Below are positions 8,703 through 16,220 of a stretch of DNA of 37,427 bases, piece after piece. Made by a program: the position numbers and the translations under genes. The stretch spans positions 1-37,427 of the forward strand of contig JBPOIC010000006.1 in NCBI GenBank assembly GCA_052034865.1. Direction: 5' to 3'. Position 1 is the first letter of the stretch; the number at the start of each line of letters is the position of its first letter. The notes beneath the pieces are model-generated. The model saw nothing but the letters and a program-made list of their open reading frames with translations, ran no database searches and had not been told where the DNA came from. This stretch comes from JBPOIC01 sp052034865 (lineage in GTDB: Bacteria; UBA10199; JADFYH01).

Positions 8703-8909
8703 TTAGCCGCCTCCAACCGCATGAACAATTTCAATGCGATCTCCTTGATGAAGAGGAGTCGTGGAATACTCGGATTTTGGGATGATCGATCGGTTGATGG
8801 CTACCGCAAAATGATAAGCTGAAAGGTTTAATGAACGAAGAAGGTCATCCAGTGACCCTCCTTCTTTAAGTTCTAAAGTTTTTCCATTCAGTTCAATGGA
8901 AATCATCAT
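8703..8909 (-). CDS. thiS: Sulfur carrier protein ThiS
   Basis: A beta-grasp, ubiquitin-like sulfur carrier. It is adenylated and thiocarboxylated on its C-terminal Gly and donates sulfur to ThiG. The protein ends in HAVGGG, giving the required Gly-Gly tail. I place the start at the ATG at 8907-8909 (MMISIELNGKTL, 68 residues) because ThiS proteins are 65-70 residues and begin with a strand of this kind. The frame is open upstream to 8993, but that extension has no family resemblance. A TTGACA box at 8966-8971 would put the transcript start downstream of 8993. No convincing ribosome binding site is visible. Confidence 0.88.
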   Translation of the reverse strand: MMISIELNGKTLELKEGGSLDDLLRSLNLSAYHFAVAINRSIIPKSEYSTTPLHQGDRIEIVHAVGGG

Positions 8910-8942
8910 TGCGTTCCATAAGATTGCGTGAAATTCTGTTTC

Positions 8943-8971
8943 ATCTAACATCTGGTTTTTTTTAGTGTCAA
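8943..8971 (-). promoter_or_regulatory. Candidate sigma-70 promoter for thiS-thiG-thiC
   Basis: On the minus strand TTGACA (8971-8966) is followed by 17 bases and TTAGAT (8948-8943). The -35 is a perfect consensus and the -10 is weak. Transcription would start about 25-30 bases before the chosen thiS start. No TPP riboswitch is recognisable in this region. Confidence 0.35.
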
Positions 8972-9042
8972 TCAGTGTCCTAAATCGAATCAAGAACAGG
9001 TGTTTTGCTCGACAGATTTCCGGAATTTAATAGGTGGGTGAG

Positions 9043-9072
9043 ACCTGCCTGAGTCTTTCGAGTCAGGCAGGT
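9043..9072. repeat. Hairpin in the thiS/kinase divergent region
   Basis: ACCTGCCTGA and TCAGGCAGGT are perfectly complementary over ten bases with a ten-base loop. On the minus strand the loop can close further onto a GAAA tetraloop. No T-run follows on either strand, so it is not a standard terminator. The surrounding gap (8910-9326, about 417 bases) holds no gene I can support. Confidence 0.6.
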
Positions 9073-9167
9073 TGGGGGGATATCAGGATCTTCTTTTGAA
9101 GGAACTGCTTTCTGGGGGGACGATGAGGAGTAGATGAGATTTAATCTTGCAGAATATATGCCAGAAA

Positions 9168-9210
9168 GATAAGGCCTTACTTGTTTAGACATGACTTATA
9201 AGGCCTTATC
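9168..9210. repeat. Inverted repeat of AAGGCCTT palindromes
   Basis: GATAAGGCCTTA (9168-9179) and TAAGGCCTTATC (9199-9210) are exact reverse complements separated by 19 bases, and each arm contains the eight-base palindrome AAGGCCTT. This looks like a paired operator or a hairpin. It lies between the divergent thi operon and kinase gene, about 115 bases before the kinase start. The regulator is unknown. Confidence 0.6.
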
Positions 9211-9326
9211 AGAATTAACAGGGTGAAGAAAAAAATGGGCGGTTTTTAGAGGGGAGAAATTGAGAGGAGCAGTTTTTTCCCTGAAATCGTCGATCTCTTA
9301 ATCTTTTTCTTCCAGGATGACGACCC

Positions 9327-10682
9327 ATGACGAAACCCAGACCCTTTGGACATTATTTTATCCTGGAAAAGATCGCTCAGGGAGGAATGGCAGAGATCTT
9401 TAAAGGGCTGACCTACGATTTTTCCGGAATCAAAAAGTTTATTGTTATCAAGAGGATCCTACCACACATTGCCGCCAATCATGACTTCATCAACATGCTT
9501 ATTTCTGAGGCTAAGATTGCGGTGAGCCTCTCGCATGGAAACATTGCTCAGATTTACGATCTTGGGAAAGTTGGAAACGATTATTTCATCGTCATGGAAT
9601 ATGTCGATGGGAAGAGTTTAAGCCAGATCCTCAAAAAATGTCAGGCGAAGGGTATTTTATTACCTGTTGAATACTGTCTCTATTTCATTGCCGAGCTGTG
9701 TAATGGTCTGGATCACATGCATCGAAAAAAAGATGAGCGAGGCAAGGATCTTAAAATAGTTCATCGGGACATCTCACCTCAAAATGTCATCGTCAGCTAT
9801 TCAGGCAATGTCAAAATCGTCGATTTCGGAGTTGCAAAGGCGGCGATCAAATTAGGTGAAACAGAAGGGGATGGGGGCGTCTTAAAAGGAAAGTTTGCCT
9901 ATATGTCTCCTGAGCAGGCCGAAGGAAAAGAGATCGACTTTCGTTCTGATCTTTTTTCGGCGGGCATTGTTCTGTGGGAGCTTCTCACCGCCCAGCGTTT
10001 GTTTAAAAAGAAATCTAACTCTGAGACGGTCGAGGCGGTTAAGAAAATGGTGGTATTGCCTCCTTCCCAGTTTCGTCCGGATATCTCTCCTGAGCTCGAT
10101 CAGATTGTCCTCAAAAGCCTCTCAAAAGATTCTGCCCAGCGATATGCTTCGGCTCATGACTTAAGCCTAGATCTGACAAAACATCTTTTGAGAAATTATT
10201 CTGATTTTAAACCTTCGGCCCTGGGTGATTTTCTGCAACAGATTTTTGATCATGATGAAGATGTTACAGGAAGTTTATATCTTGAAAAAACCCAGAGAGG
10301 AGATCGTTCTTCTATTGATAATACGAGTATTTCCCAGCACACTCGCGAGTTGACTGAAGCAGATGAAGCCCTGTCTCCCGATGTAACCCAGGTGGTGGCT
10401 CCCGAAGAAATCGATTTCAGATCCATCTTTGATGAAATCAGTTGGGATGAAGAAAGTGAAATCGAAAAGAAAGAAGAAAACGAAGATCGTCCAACAGTGG
10501 AGCCTGTTTCTGAGCTACCAGATCGAAAACCCGATGAAGAGCTCTCGATGACGTCTCTTTTACCACTTCCGGAAGAGGGTCCTCTGGAATCCTCCCTTTC
10601 GCGTAAGAGGGGAATTCAGATTATTTTGGGGGGACTTATCCTTTTGTTAATAATTCTTTTCATTTTTAAACTTCTCCACTAA
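9327..10682 (+). CDS. Tail-anchored Ser/Thr protein kinase (PknB/Hanks type)
   Basis: A 451-residue eukaryote-like kinase. The domain spans about residues 8-290: Gly loop IAQGGMAEIFKG (16-27), ATP-anchoring Lys42 in VIKRI, HRDISPQN with catalytic Asp148, DFG with Asp166, and the activation-loop end YMSPEQAEG. All key residues are present, so it should be active. Residues 300-425 form an acidic, low-complexity linker. A single membrane helix at the extreme C-terminus (about 428-450, IILGGLILLLIILFIF) has almost nothing beyond it, so the kinase faces the cytoplasm with no extracellular sensor. An AGGA lies nine bases before the ATG. Its neighbour is an FHA-GGDEF protein, a plausible substrate or reader. 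The target is inferred. Confidence 0.93.
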   Translation: MTKPRPFGHYFILEKIAQGGMAEIFKGLTYDFSGIKKFIVIKRILPHIAANHDFINMLISEAKIAVSLSHGNIAQIYDLGKVGNDYFIVMEYVDGKSLSQILKKCQAKGILLPVEYCLYFIAELCNGLDHMHRKKDERGKDLKIVHRDISPQNVIVSYSGNVKIVDFGVAKAAIKLGETEGDGGVLKGKFAYMSPEQAEGKEIDFRSDLFSAGIVLWELLTAQRLFKKKSNSETVEAVKKMVVLPPSQFRPDISPELDQIVLKSLSKDSAQRYASAHDLSLDLTKHLLRNYSDFKPSALGDFLQQIFDHDEDVTGSLYLEKTQRGDRSSIDNTSISQHTRELTEADEALSPDVTQVVAPEEIDFRSIFDEISWDEESEIEKKEENEDRPTVEPVSELPDRKPDEELSMTSLLPLPEEGPLESSLSRKRGIQIILGGLILLLIILFIFKLLH

Positions 10683-10752
10683 AAGCCCTATCCATCCCGT
10701 CATAAAAAACCATTACAATCATATAAATACTGAAACATAAAAAAGATGGAAA

Positions 10753-10782
10753 TTGACCCTTCTTTTAATGGATCGATATAAT
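10753..10782 (+). promoter_or_regulatory. Sigma-70-like promoter for the FHA-GGDEF gene
   Basis: TTGACC (10753-10758), an 18-base spacer, then TATAAT (10777-10782). The leader would be about 100 bases. A small dyad, ATGGAT (10768-10773) and ATCCAT (10781-10786), brackets the -10 box and could be an operator. Confidence 0.6.
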
Positions 10783-10888
10783 CCATCTCTAAGAAGAAGG
10801 CGTAACAAAAGATATTCCTGCAGATATAAGGAGATTTGGATCAGCATCCCCTTTTATTCCTTTAAGTCCCGGAGTTAGGACTGTCATC

Positions 10889-11797
10889 ATGATCAAAGAA
10901 GAAACAGAAAGGACGATTGTTGCGACGATAGGGGATCTGGAAGCCGAACACCATCGCTATCCCAGTCTTTCTTTTATGGGAGGCCCATCCATGGGAAGAA
11001 TTTACCTTCTCAAAGAAGGCGAACATCGGGTGGGTCGTAACAAAGAGGCCTCCATAGTTGTTTCCGACGACGCAATCTCCCGCCAGCATTTCAGTCTCAC
11101 CGTAACTCCCAATCAGGTACTTTTAAAAGATTTGGGTTCCACCAATGGAACTTTTGTGAATGGGGTGCGAGTGACAAGTTACGTCCTTAAAGACAAAGAT
11201 ACTGTCCAGATCAGCTCCAAAACCATCATCACCTTTTCATATGTGTCTGATCTTGAAGCCCAGCGCCAGAATCAGGTCTATCAAATGGCTAATTTTGATC
11301 CCATCACACAGGCACGTACCCGACAGTATTTTCTCGATCAGTTCAAACAGGAATTTGCTCATGCCAGACGCCGTGGAACTGGCCTGTGTTTGATTTTTCT
11401 CGATATCGATTTTTTTAAAAAAATTAATGATACCTATGGGCATCCAGCCGGAGATTATACACTGAAGCGAATTTCCGATATTACTCATCAGGTGATTCGA
11501 ACAGAAGATCTCTTTGCACGCTATGGAGGAGAAGAATTTGTTATCCTCATGCGTGACACGCGTGAAATTGATGCCATTCGACTTGCTGAAAGGCTCCGTA
11601 AACTGGTGGCAGCCACTCAAATTGATTTTGATGGTCATCACCTGAAAGTAACTCTCAGTGCGGGGGTGGCGTCTCTGGATAAGGGAAATTTTAATACGCT
11701 CGAAGAAATGGTGAAAGCAGCAGATCAATATCTCTATTTTTCCAAACAGAATGGGAGAAATCGGGTTTCTGCCCTGAGTCTTCTTACTTCTTCCTAA
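10889..11797 (+). CDS. FHA-domain diguanylate cyclase (GGDEF)
   Basis: A 302-residue protein that should make c-di-GMP from two GTP. The FHA domain (about 45-118) has the phospho-Thr-binding set: VGRN with Arg50, SRQH with Ser64-Arg65-His67, and STNGT with Asn86. The GGDEF domain (about 137-298) has metal-binding Asp172 in FLDIDFF, catalytic GGEEF at 213-217, and the inhibitory-site RTED at 204-207, five residues before it. Enzyme and feedback site therefore look intact. The N-terminal tail (ERTIVATIGD) offers Thr9 and Thr13 as kinase sites. The gene follows the Ser/Thr kinase and has its own promoter-like sequence. TTAGGA lies eight bases before the ATG. FHA-GGDEF proteins such as Bdellovibrio DgcB are known. 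Confidence 0.95.
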   Translation: MIKEETERTIVATIGDLEAEHHRYPSLSFMGGPSMGRIYLLKEGEHRVGRNKEASIVVSDDAISRQHFSLTVTPNQVLLKDLGSTNGTFVNGVRVTSYVLKDKDTVQISSKTIITFSYVSDLEAQRQNQVYQMANFDPITQARTRQYFLDQFKQEFAHARRRGTGLCLIFLDIDFFKKINDTYGHPAGDYTLKRISDITHQVIRTEDLFARYGGEEFVILMRDTREIDAIRLAERLRKLVAATQIDFDGHHLKVTLSAGVASLDKGNFNTLEEMVKAADQYLYFSKQNGRNRVSALSLLTSS

Positions 11798-12401
11798 GCA
11801 AAGTGCGGATAACCTCTTGAACCCCACCCAATTGCTTACCCAAATGGGAAATTTTTTTAAGCTCCTGGCTCGATCGTTTATCTTTGAGTTTCGGGTTTTT
11901 CATATCCCGATAAAAATTTTTTAGGGAGCTTGTCATCGACTCCAGGTCTCGATAGATCGAAGAGAATAGGTTTTCTGGTTTTCTTTTTTTTGAGGGTTTA
12001 AGCTGAGAGGGTGAGGTCTTGCGATGTCGATGGATGGCTTGCAGGATTGTTTTGGGTAGAGTTTCCAAAGACTCTCGGGTCTTTACAATGTAGTCTTCAG
12101 CCCCTGCCTTTATTGCTTTTGCCGCCGTGTGTTCATCTCCCTCGCCTGTAATCACAATCACGGGAATATCCCGATGATGTTCAGTAAGCTTATTAAGTAG
12201 GTTCATCTCGGAGCTATCATTTAGTTTGTAATCCATTAGGATGAGATCGTATTTTTTCTTTTTAAGCGAGCCGAGCGCTTCCGCTGCAGTCTGACAGGCA
12301 ATGATTTTGATGACGGGAAAATCTTTTTTGAGTGAGCGGGTAATTAAAATGATATGGTCCGGATTGTCTTCGATTAAGAGGATTTTAATTGATCCTTGCA
12401 T
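11784..12401 (-). CDS. Response regulator receiver protein with Lys-rich helical tail
   Basis: A 205-residue protein with a CheY-like receiver domain at residues 5-120: acidic pair Glu11-Asp12, phosphoacceptor Asp57 in LILMDYKL, Thr85 in VIVITGEG, and Lys107 in EDYIVK. The set is complete. Residues 120-205 are Lys/Ser/Leu-rich and predicted helical by eye, with no DNA-binding or enzymatic output I recognise. No histidine kinase lies in the window. Its last 14 bases overlap the 3' end of the FHA-GGDEF gene on the opposite strand. The start is ATG at 12399-12401; the ribosome binding site is weak. Confidence 0.88.
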   Translation of the reverse strand: MQGSIKILLIEDNPDHIILITRSLKKDFPVIKIIACQTAAEALGSLKKKKYDLILMDYKLNDSSEMNLLNKLTEHHRDIPVIVITGEGDEHTAAKAIKAGAEDYIVKTRESLETLPKTILQAIHRHRKTSPSQLKPSKKRKPENLFSSIYRDLESMTSSLKNFYRDMKNPKLKDKRSSQELKKISHLGKQLGGVQEVIRTLLRKK

Positions 12402-12596
12402 AGTCTGAGGGGGCCAAAAGGTGTAAAAGCTCGAGGTGAGGTTCTTTAAAAGACATTATTTATTAGGCTAATAGTTTCAACTCTCTGTCTTTCTTTGTCA
12501 AAAATATTTAATTATGGAATCAAATCCGTTTATTACTTTATAGCAGAATGAAAACACTCTTCACTTTCCAAGTGCAATAAGTAGCAAGGAGGCCTT

Positions 12597-13022
12597 TTGA
12601 GTACTGCCATTTCGATCCAAACACTCAAACAAACCCTTTCTGAAAAGGGAGTCCGACAAACCAAAAAACGCGATTTGATTCTGGAAACTTTTTTGGAAAT
12701 GGGTGGCCATCGCACGATTGATGAGCTTTGGAATGAAGTAAAAAAGAAAGATTCCAATATTGGTTATGTCACGGTCTATCGTACCTTGCGTCTTTTGAAA
12801 GAGTGTGGTTTGGCCCATCAATGGCAGTTTGGGGATGGTTTTTCGCGCTTTGAGCAGGCGGCAGATCATCACGATCATCTCATTTGCATGAAATGCGGAA
12901 AAATTATTGAGTTTGAAGACGAAGAGATTGAGTCGCTTCAGGAAAAAATTATTGAAGCACATCACTTTAAAATGGTGAGCCATCTTCATGAAATTTATGG
13001 ATATTGCTCTCAGTGTTCCTGA
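12597..13022 (+). CDS. fur: Fur-family transcriptional regulator
   Basis: A 141-residue winged-helix metalloregulator. The N-terminal DNA-binding half has RQTKKRDLILETFLEMGGHRTIDEL and VTVYRTLRLL, the recognition helix. The dimerisation half has HHDHLICMKCGKIIEF and a terminal CSQCS, giving two CxxC pairs for the structural zinc. The start is TTG at 12597: it lies four bases after AAGGAGG, and the only upstream in-frame ATG (12549) runs into a stop. Whether it senses iron, zinc or peroxide cannot be decided from the sequence; fur is the default name. tilS starts nine bases downstream, so the two are probably cotranscribed. Confidence 0.9.
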   Translation: MSTAISIQTLKQTLSEKGVRQTKKRDLILETFLEMGGHRTIDELWNEVKKKDSNIGYVTVYRTLRLLKECGLAHQWQFGDGFSRFEQAADHHDHLICMKCGKIIEFEDEEIESLQEKIIEAHHFKMVSHLHEIYGYCSQCS

Positions 13023-13031
13023 GATTCTTGA

Positions 13032-14066
13032 ATGGATCTTTTTTTTTATTTTAAAAGACAGCTTCAGTTTAGTCATTTGATTGAGAACAAAGATCGAATT
13101 GTCGTAGGGATTTCAGGAGGTGTGGATTCCATGGTTTTGCTGGATCTTCTGGACCGCCTCCGATCTCAGTGGGATCTCAAGATCTTTGTCGCCCACCTCA
13201 ATTATAACCTCAGAGGAAACGATTCCCGCCTGGATGCCATCCACGTTGAAAAAGAAGCCAGAGCCCGAAAAATTCCTTTTTACATTCATTCATTGCCAGC
13301 ACAATTTTTTAATAAAACTTCAAATCTTCAGCAGGAAGCAAGGGATGTTCGCTATCGCTTTTTTTCAGAAGTGGCTCAAAAATGTAAGGCGCAAAAGATT
13401 GCCATCGCTCACCAGGCCGATGATCAGATGGAGACTTTTTTTCAAAGATTGCTGCGAGGTTCTGGGGTGGAGGGACTGAAAGGAATGGCTCCGGCTCGAC
13501 CAGATTTATATTCAAAAAATATTTTTATCATGAGACCCTTACTTGCTTTTTCAAGAAGTGAGGTTTTGAAATATGCCCAAGGTCGCACTTTGCATTGGCG
13601 AGAAGATGTATCCAACAATAAGACCGCCTATCTGCGTAATCGAATCCGTCACCGTTTGATTGAAGAGCTTAAAAAAATCCACCCTCAAGTAGTGCAAAAA
13701 ATGAGTGAGTCCCTTCAGATTTTGTATCTGGAAGATGCCTGGATTGCTGAGCAGGTAAGGGAACGTTTAAAAGGAAAAACCCGCGTTCGCAGGGATAGGA
13801 TTTCGGTTCCCCGTGCTTTGGTAGAATCAATGCCTTTGCCTCTTCGCTACCGGGTGTATCGCGAGCTTATTGGTCGATCCGGAGCTGGATTGCTCTCGAT
13901 TCAAAAAAAACATCTGGAAGCGATCGATCAGATGCTGACCACCCAAAACCTTAAAGCCAAGGTTACTCTACCTCGGGATTATGGGGTTTCTCTCACCTCA
14001 AAATCTCTTCTTTTTCAAAAACTTCTCCGCCCGCAAACGATGAAAAAACGAGGGTTTTTTAGTTGA
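13032..14066 (+). CDS. tilS: tRNA(Ile)-lysidine synthetase TilS
   Basis: A 344-residue PP-loop ATPase that attaches lysine to C34 of the CAU-anticodon tRNA-Ile so that it reads AUA. The PP-loop SGGVDS is at residues 28-33. Downstream family blocks are visible: HLNYNLRGNDSRLDA, IAHQADDQMETFFQRLLRGSG and WREDVSNNKTAYLRNRIRH. It is shorter than E. coli TilS because the C-terminal substrate-binding region is reduced, which is common. It precedes ftsH by 65 bases, a frequent bacterial pairing. Confidence 0.96.
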   Translation: MDLFFYFKRQLQFSHLIENKDRIVVGISGGVDSMVLLDLLDRLRSQWDLKIFVAHLNYNLRGNDSRLDAIHVEKEARARKIPFYIHSLPAQFFNKTSNLQQEARDVRYRFFSEVAQKCKAQKIAIAHQADDQMETFFQRLLRGSGVEGLKGMAPARPDLYSKNIFIMRPLLAFSRSEVLKYAQGRTLHWREDVSNNKTAYLRNRIRHRLIEELKKIHPQVVQKMSESLQILYLEDAWIAEQVRERLKGKTRVRRDRISVPRALVESMPLPLRYRVYRELIGRSGAGLLSIQKKHLEAIDQMLTTQNLKAKVTLPRDYGVSLTSKSLLFQKLLRPQTMKKRGFFS

Positions 14067-14131
14067 TCGAGGAAAATGAGCTATGTTAATTTTTAAAGAC
14101 TTAGCCCTCTTTTTCATGAAAGGTATGAACT

Positions 14132-16033
14132 GTGAAAACCAATCATAAAACGATTGCCCTTTGGATTACCCTGATCCTTCTCTCCATTACTGCATTTAAT
14201 CTGGTAAATAATCGACCTCCTGTCCGAAAACTTATTGAATACAGCGAGTTCAAGGAAGCCGTAAACAAAAGCATGATTGATCGTGTCAGCTTCCAGCAGG
14301 AAGAATACACTGGAAAAATGAAGGATGGGACTTACTTTGAAGTTGTCGGTCCCATGACACCCGAAGAAAAAATTATCGATAAATTAAGTTCTGATCTGGT
14401 CAAGTATAAATATGAAAAACCTAAAGAGATTCCGTTCTGGCAATCTCTTTTGACCTGGCTTCCCATTATCCTTGTTGCAGTCGTTCTTTTCTTCTTCATG
14501 AGACAGCTCCAAATGGGTGGAGGAAAGGCCTTGAGTTTTGGCAAAAGCAAGGCCCGATTGCTGACTGAAAATCAAAAAAGAGTTACCTTTACCGATGTGG
14601 CTGGCATTAACGAAGCCAAGGAAGAACTCGAAGAAATCATCGACTTTTTAAAAAATCCCAAAAAATTTACCAAACTTGGGGGCCGTATTCCAAAAGGGGT
14701 CTTGCTTATGGGCCCTCCTGGAACCGGTAAAACCCTTCTTGCCCGTGCTATCGCAGGAGAAGCGGGTGTCCCTTTCTTTTCCATTTCAGGATCCGATTTC
14801 GTCGAAATGTTTGTTGGGGTCGGCGCGAGCCGTGTTCGAGATCTGTTTGAGCAGGGCAAAAAACATGCGCCCTGTATCGTTTTTATCGATGAGATCGATG
14901 CCGTCGGTCGTCATCGGGGAGCCGGCCTGGGGGGAGGACACGATGAGCGGGAGCAAACCCTCAACCAGCTTCTGGTCGAGATGGATGGATTTGAATCCAA
15001 CGAAGGCGTCATCCTGATTGCAGCGACCAATCGTCCGGACGTTTTGGATCCTGCCCTCATGCGCCCCGGACGCTTTGATAGACGGGTTATTGTCGCCCGT
15101 CCCGATCTTAAAGGCCGTGAATCCATACTTAAAATCCATACGCGCAAAGTTCCTTTGGCAAAGAATGTGGATCTGTTGGTTTTGGCTCGCGGCACACCCG
15201 GATTTTGCGGAGCCGATCTGGAAAATCTCGTCAATGAAGCAGCCCTTTATGCCGCCCGTAAAAACAAGAAGTTTGTAGAGATGAGTGATTTTGAAAATGC
15301 GAAAGACAAAGTTCTGATGGGTAATGAACGTCGCGGATTGATGATCAGCGAAGAAGAAAAGAAAAACACGGCCTACCATGAAGCAGGACATACCCTTGTA
15401 GCACGCCTGATTCCAGGTACCGATCCTATTCATAAAGTAACCATTATTCCTCGCGGGATGGCGCTGGGACTTACCCAACAGCTTCCAGAAGGGGAGAAAT
15501 TCACACAATCCCGTGAGCAGGCCGAAGACAGCATTGCGATTCTGATGGGCGGGCGTTGTGCCGAAGAAATTGTTTTCAATCACCAAACCACGGGAGCCGG
15601 CAACGATATCGAAAAATCAACAGATCTCGCCCGCAAGATGATTTGCGAGTGGGGTATGAGCGAAAAGCTGGGTCCGCTTGCATTTGGAAAACGAGAAGAA
15701 CAGGTGTTTTTGGGACGAGAGATCGGGCAGCATCAGGATTACAGCGAACATACAGCTGTTGAAATCGATGCCGAGGTGAAACGTGTGGTTATGAAAAATT
15801 ATGATCGGGCCAAAAACCTTCTTCTTTCCAATCGCCAAAAACTCAATGATCTGGCCGAAGCCCTGCTGGAGCACGAAACCCTGGCTGGAGATGAAATCGA
15901 TTTGGTCATGAGAGGTGAAAAACTTCCTCCGATTAAAAAATCCCCACCCGATTTTACGGCGACAGCACCTGGGACCGAAGAAGAGCATGGGATGGGACTT
16001 TCCCAAGGGGTCGTCGCTCCCAATCCCACTTAG
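14132..16033 (+). CDS. ftsH: ATP-dependent zinc metalloprotease FtsH
   Basis: A 633-residue membrane-anchored AAA+ protease for quality control of membrane proteins and short-lived regulators. Two membrane segments (about residues 9-25 and 104-122) flank a periplasmic domain. Walker A is GPPGTGKT at 194-201, Walker B is CIVFIDEID, and the second region of homology has ATNRPDVLDPALMRPGRFD. The zinc site is HEAGH at 416-420. The C-terminus is short and Pro-rich. The start is GTG at 14132, eight bases after AAAGG; a nearby ATG at 14125 is out of frame. A dispersed palindromic element begins within a few bases of the stop codon. Confidence 0.98.
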   Translation: MKTNHKTIALWITLILLSITAFNLVNNRPPVRKLIEYSEFKEAVNKSMIDRVSFQQEEYTGKMKDGTYFEVVGPMTPEEKIIDKLSSDLVKYKYEKPKEIPFWQSLLTWLPIILVAVVLFFFMRQLQMGGGKALSFGKSKARLLTENQKRVTFTDVAGINEAKEELEEIIDFLKNPKKFTKLGGRIPKGVLLMGPPGTGKTLLARAIAGEAGVPFFSISGSDFVEMFVGVGASRVRDLFEQGKKHAPCIVFIDEIDAVGRHRGAGLGGGHDEREQTLNQLLVEMDGFESNEGVILIAATNRPDVLDPALMRPGRFDRRVIVARPDLKGRESILKIHTRKVPLAKNVDLLVLARGTPGFCGADLENLVNEAALYAARKNKKFVEMSDFENAKDKVLMGNERRGLMISEEEKKNTAYHEAGHTLVARLIPGTDPIHKVTIIPRGMALGLTQQLPEGEKFTQSREQAEDSIAILMGGRCAEEIVFNHQTTGAGNDIEKSTDLARKMICEWGMSEKLGPLAFGKREEQVFLGREIGQHQDYSEHTAVEIDAEVKRVVMKNYDRAKNLLLSNRQKLNDLAEALLEHETLAGDEIDLVMRGEKLPPIKKSPPDFTATAPGTEEEHGMGLSQGVVAPNPT

Positions 16034-16035
16034 TG

Positions 16036-16170
16036 GCTCTTGGAAAGTCTGCTGTGCCAAGTACTTGCGGGGTTGCGTACCCAAAAATCCTCACGTATTC
16101 CCGATACGCGCTGTTTTCTTTAGGCCCCGCGTGTCATTTGCTCGCGACACTTTCCAAACACGCTCTGACT
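16036..16170. repeat. Dispersed palindromic element, copy A
   Basis: About 135 bases directly after the ftsH stop. The ends are imperfect inverted repeats: CTTGGAAAGTCTG at the left, and at the right CTTTCCAAACACGCTCTGAC, which reads TTTGGAAAG on the other strand. The core from GTTGCGTACC (16072) onward aligns closely with a second copy at 34536-34637. Shared blocks are GTTGCGnACC, AAAAATCCTCACGTATT, GATACGC, GCCCCGCG, TGCTCGCGAC, TTTCnAAA and GCTCTnAC. CGTATT / GATACG (16094-16108) forms a conserved stem with different loops in the two copies. No open reading frame lies within it. Confidence 0.75.
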
Positions 16171-16220
16171 CCTTCATCATAATAAAACCCTTCCAATCCC
16201 TCCTTATAAACGAGTTTCCC

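Noticed and set aside
8910..9326. TPP riboswitch upstream of thiS
   Set aside because: I read the minus strand for the CUGAGA and the conserved ACC-UGAUCUGG-like core and found neither.
13030..14066. Truncated TilS as a pseudogene
   Set aside because: The catalytic PP-loop half is complete and short TilS proteins lacking much of the C-terminal region are normal.
14786..15586. 266-codon open frame on the minus strand
   Set aside because: It lies wholly antisense to the conserved AAA+ and protease parts of ftsH and its translation resembles nothing.
15915..16220. Longer folP start at 15915
   Set aside because: The extension overlaps ftsH and a dispersed repeat and shows no family similarity; ATG 16221 fits dihydropteroate synthase.
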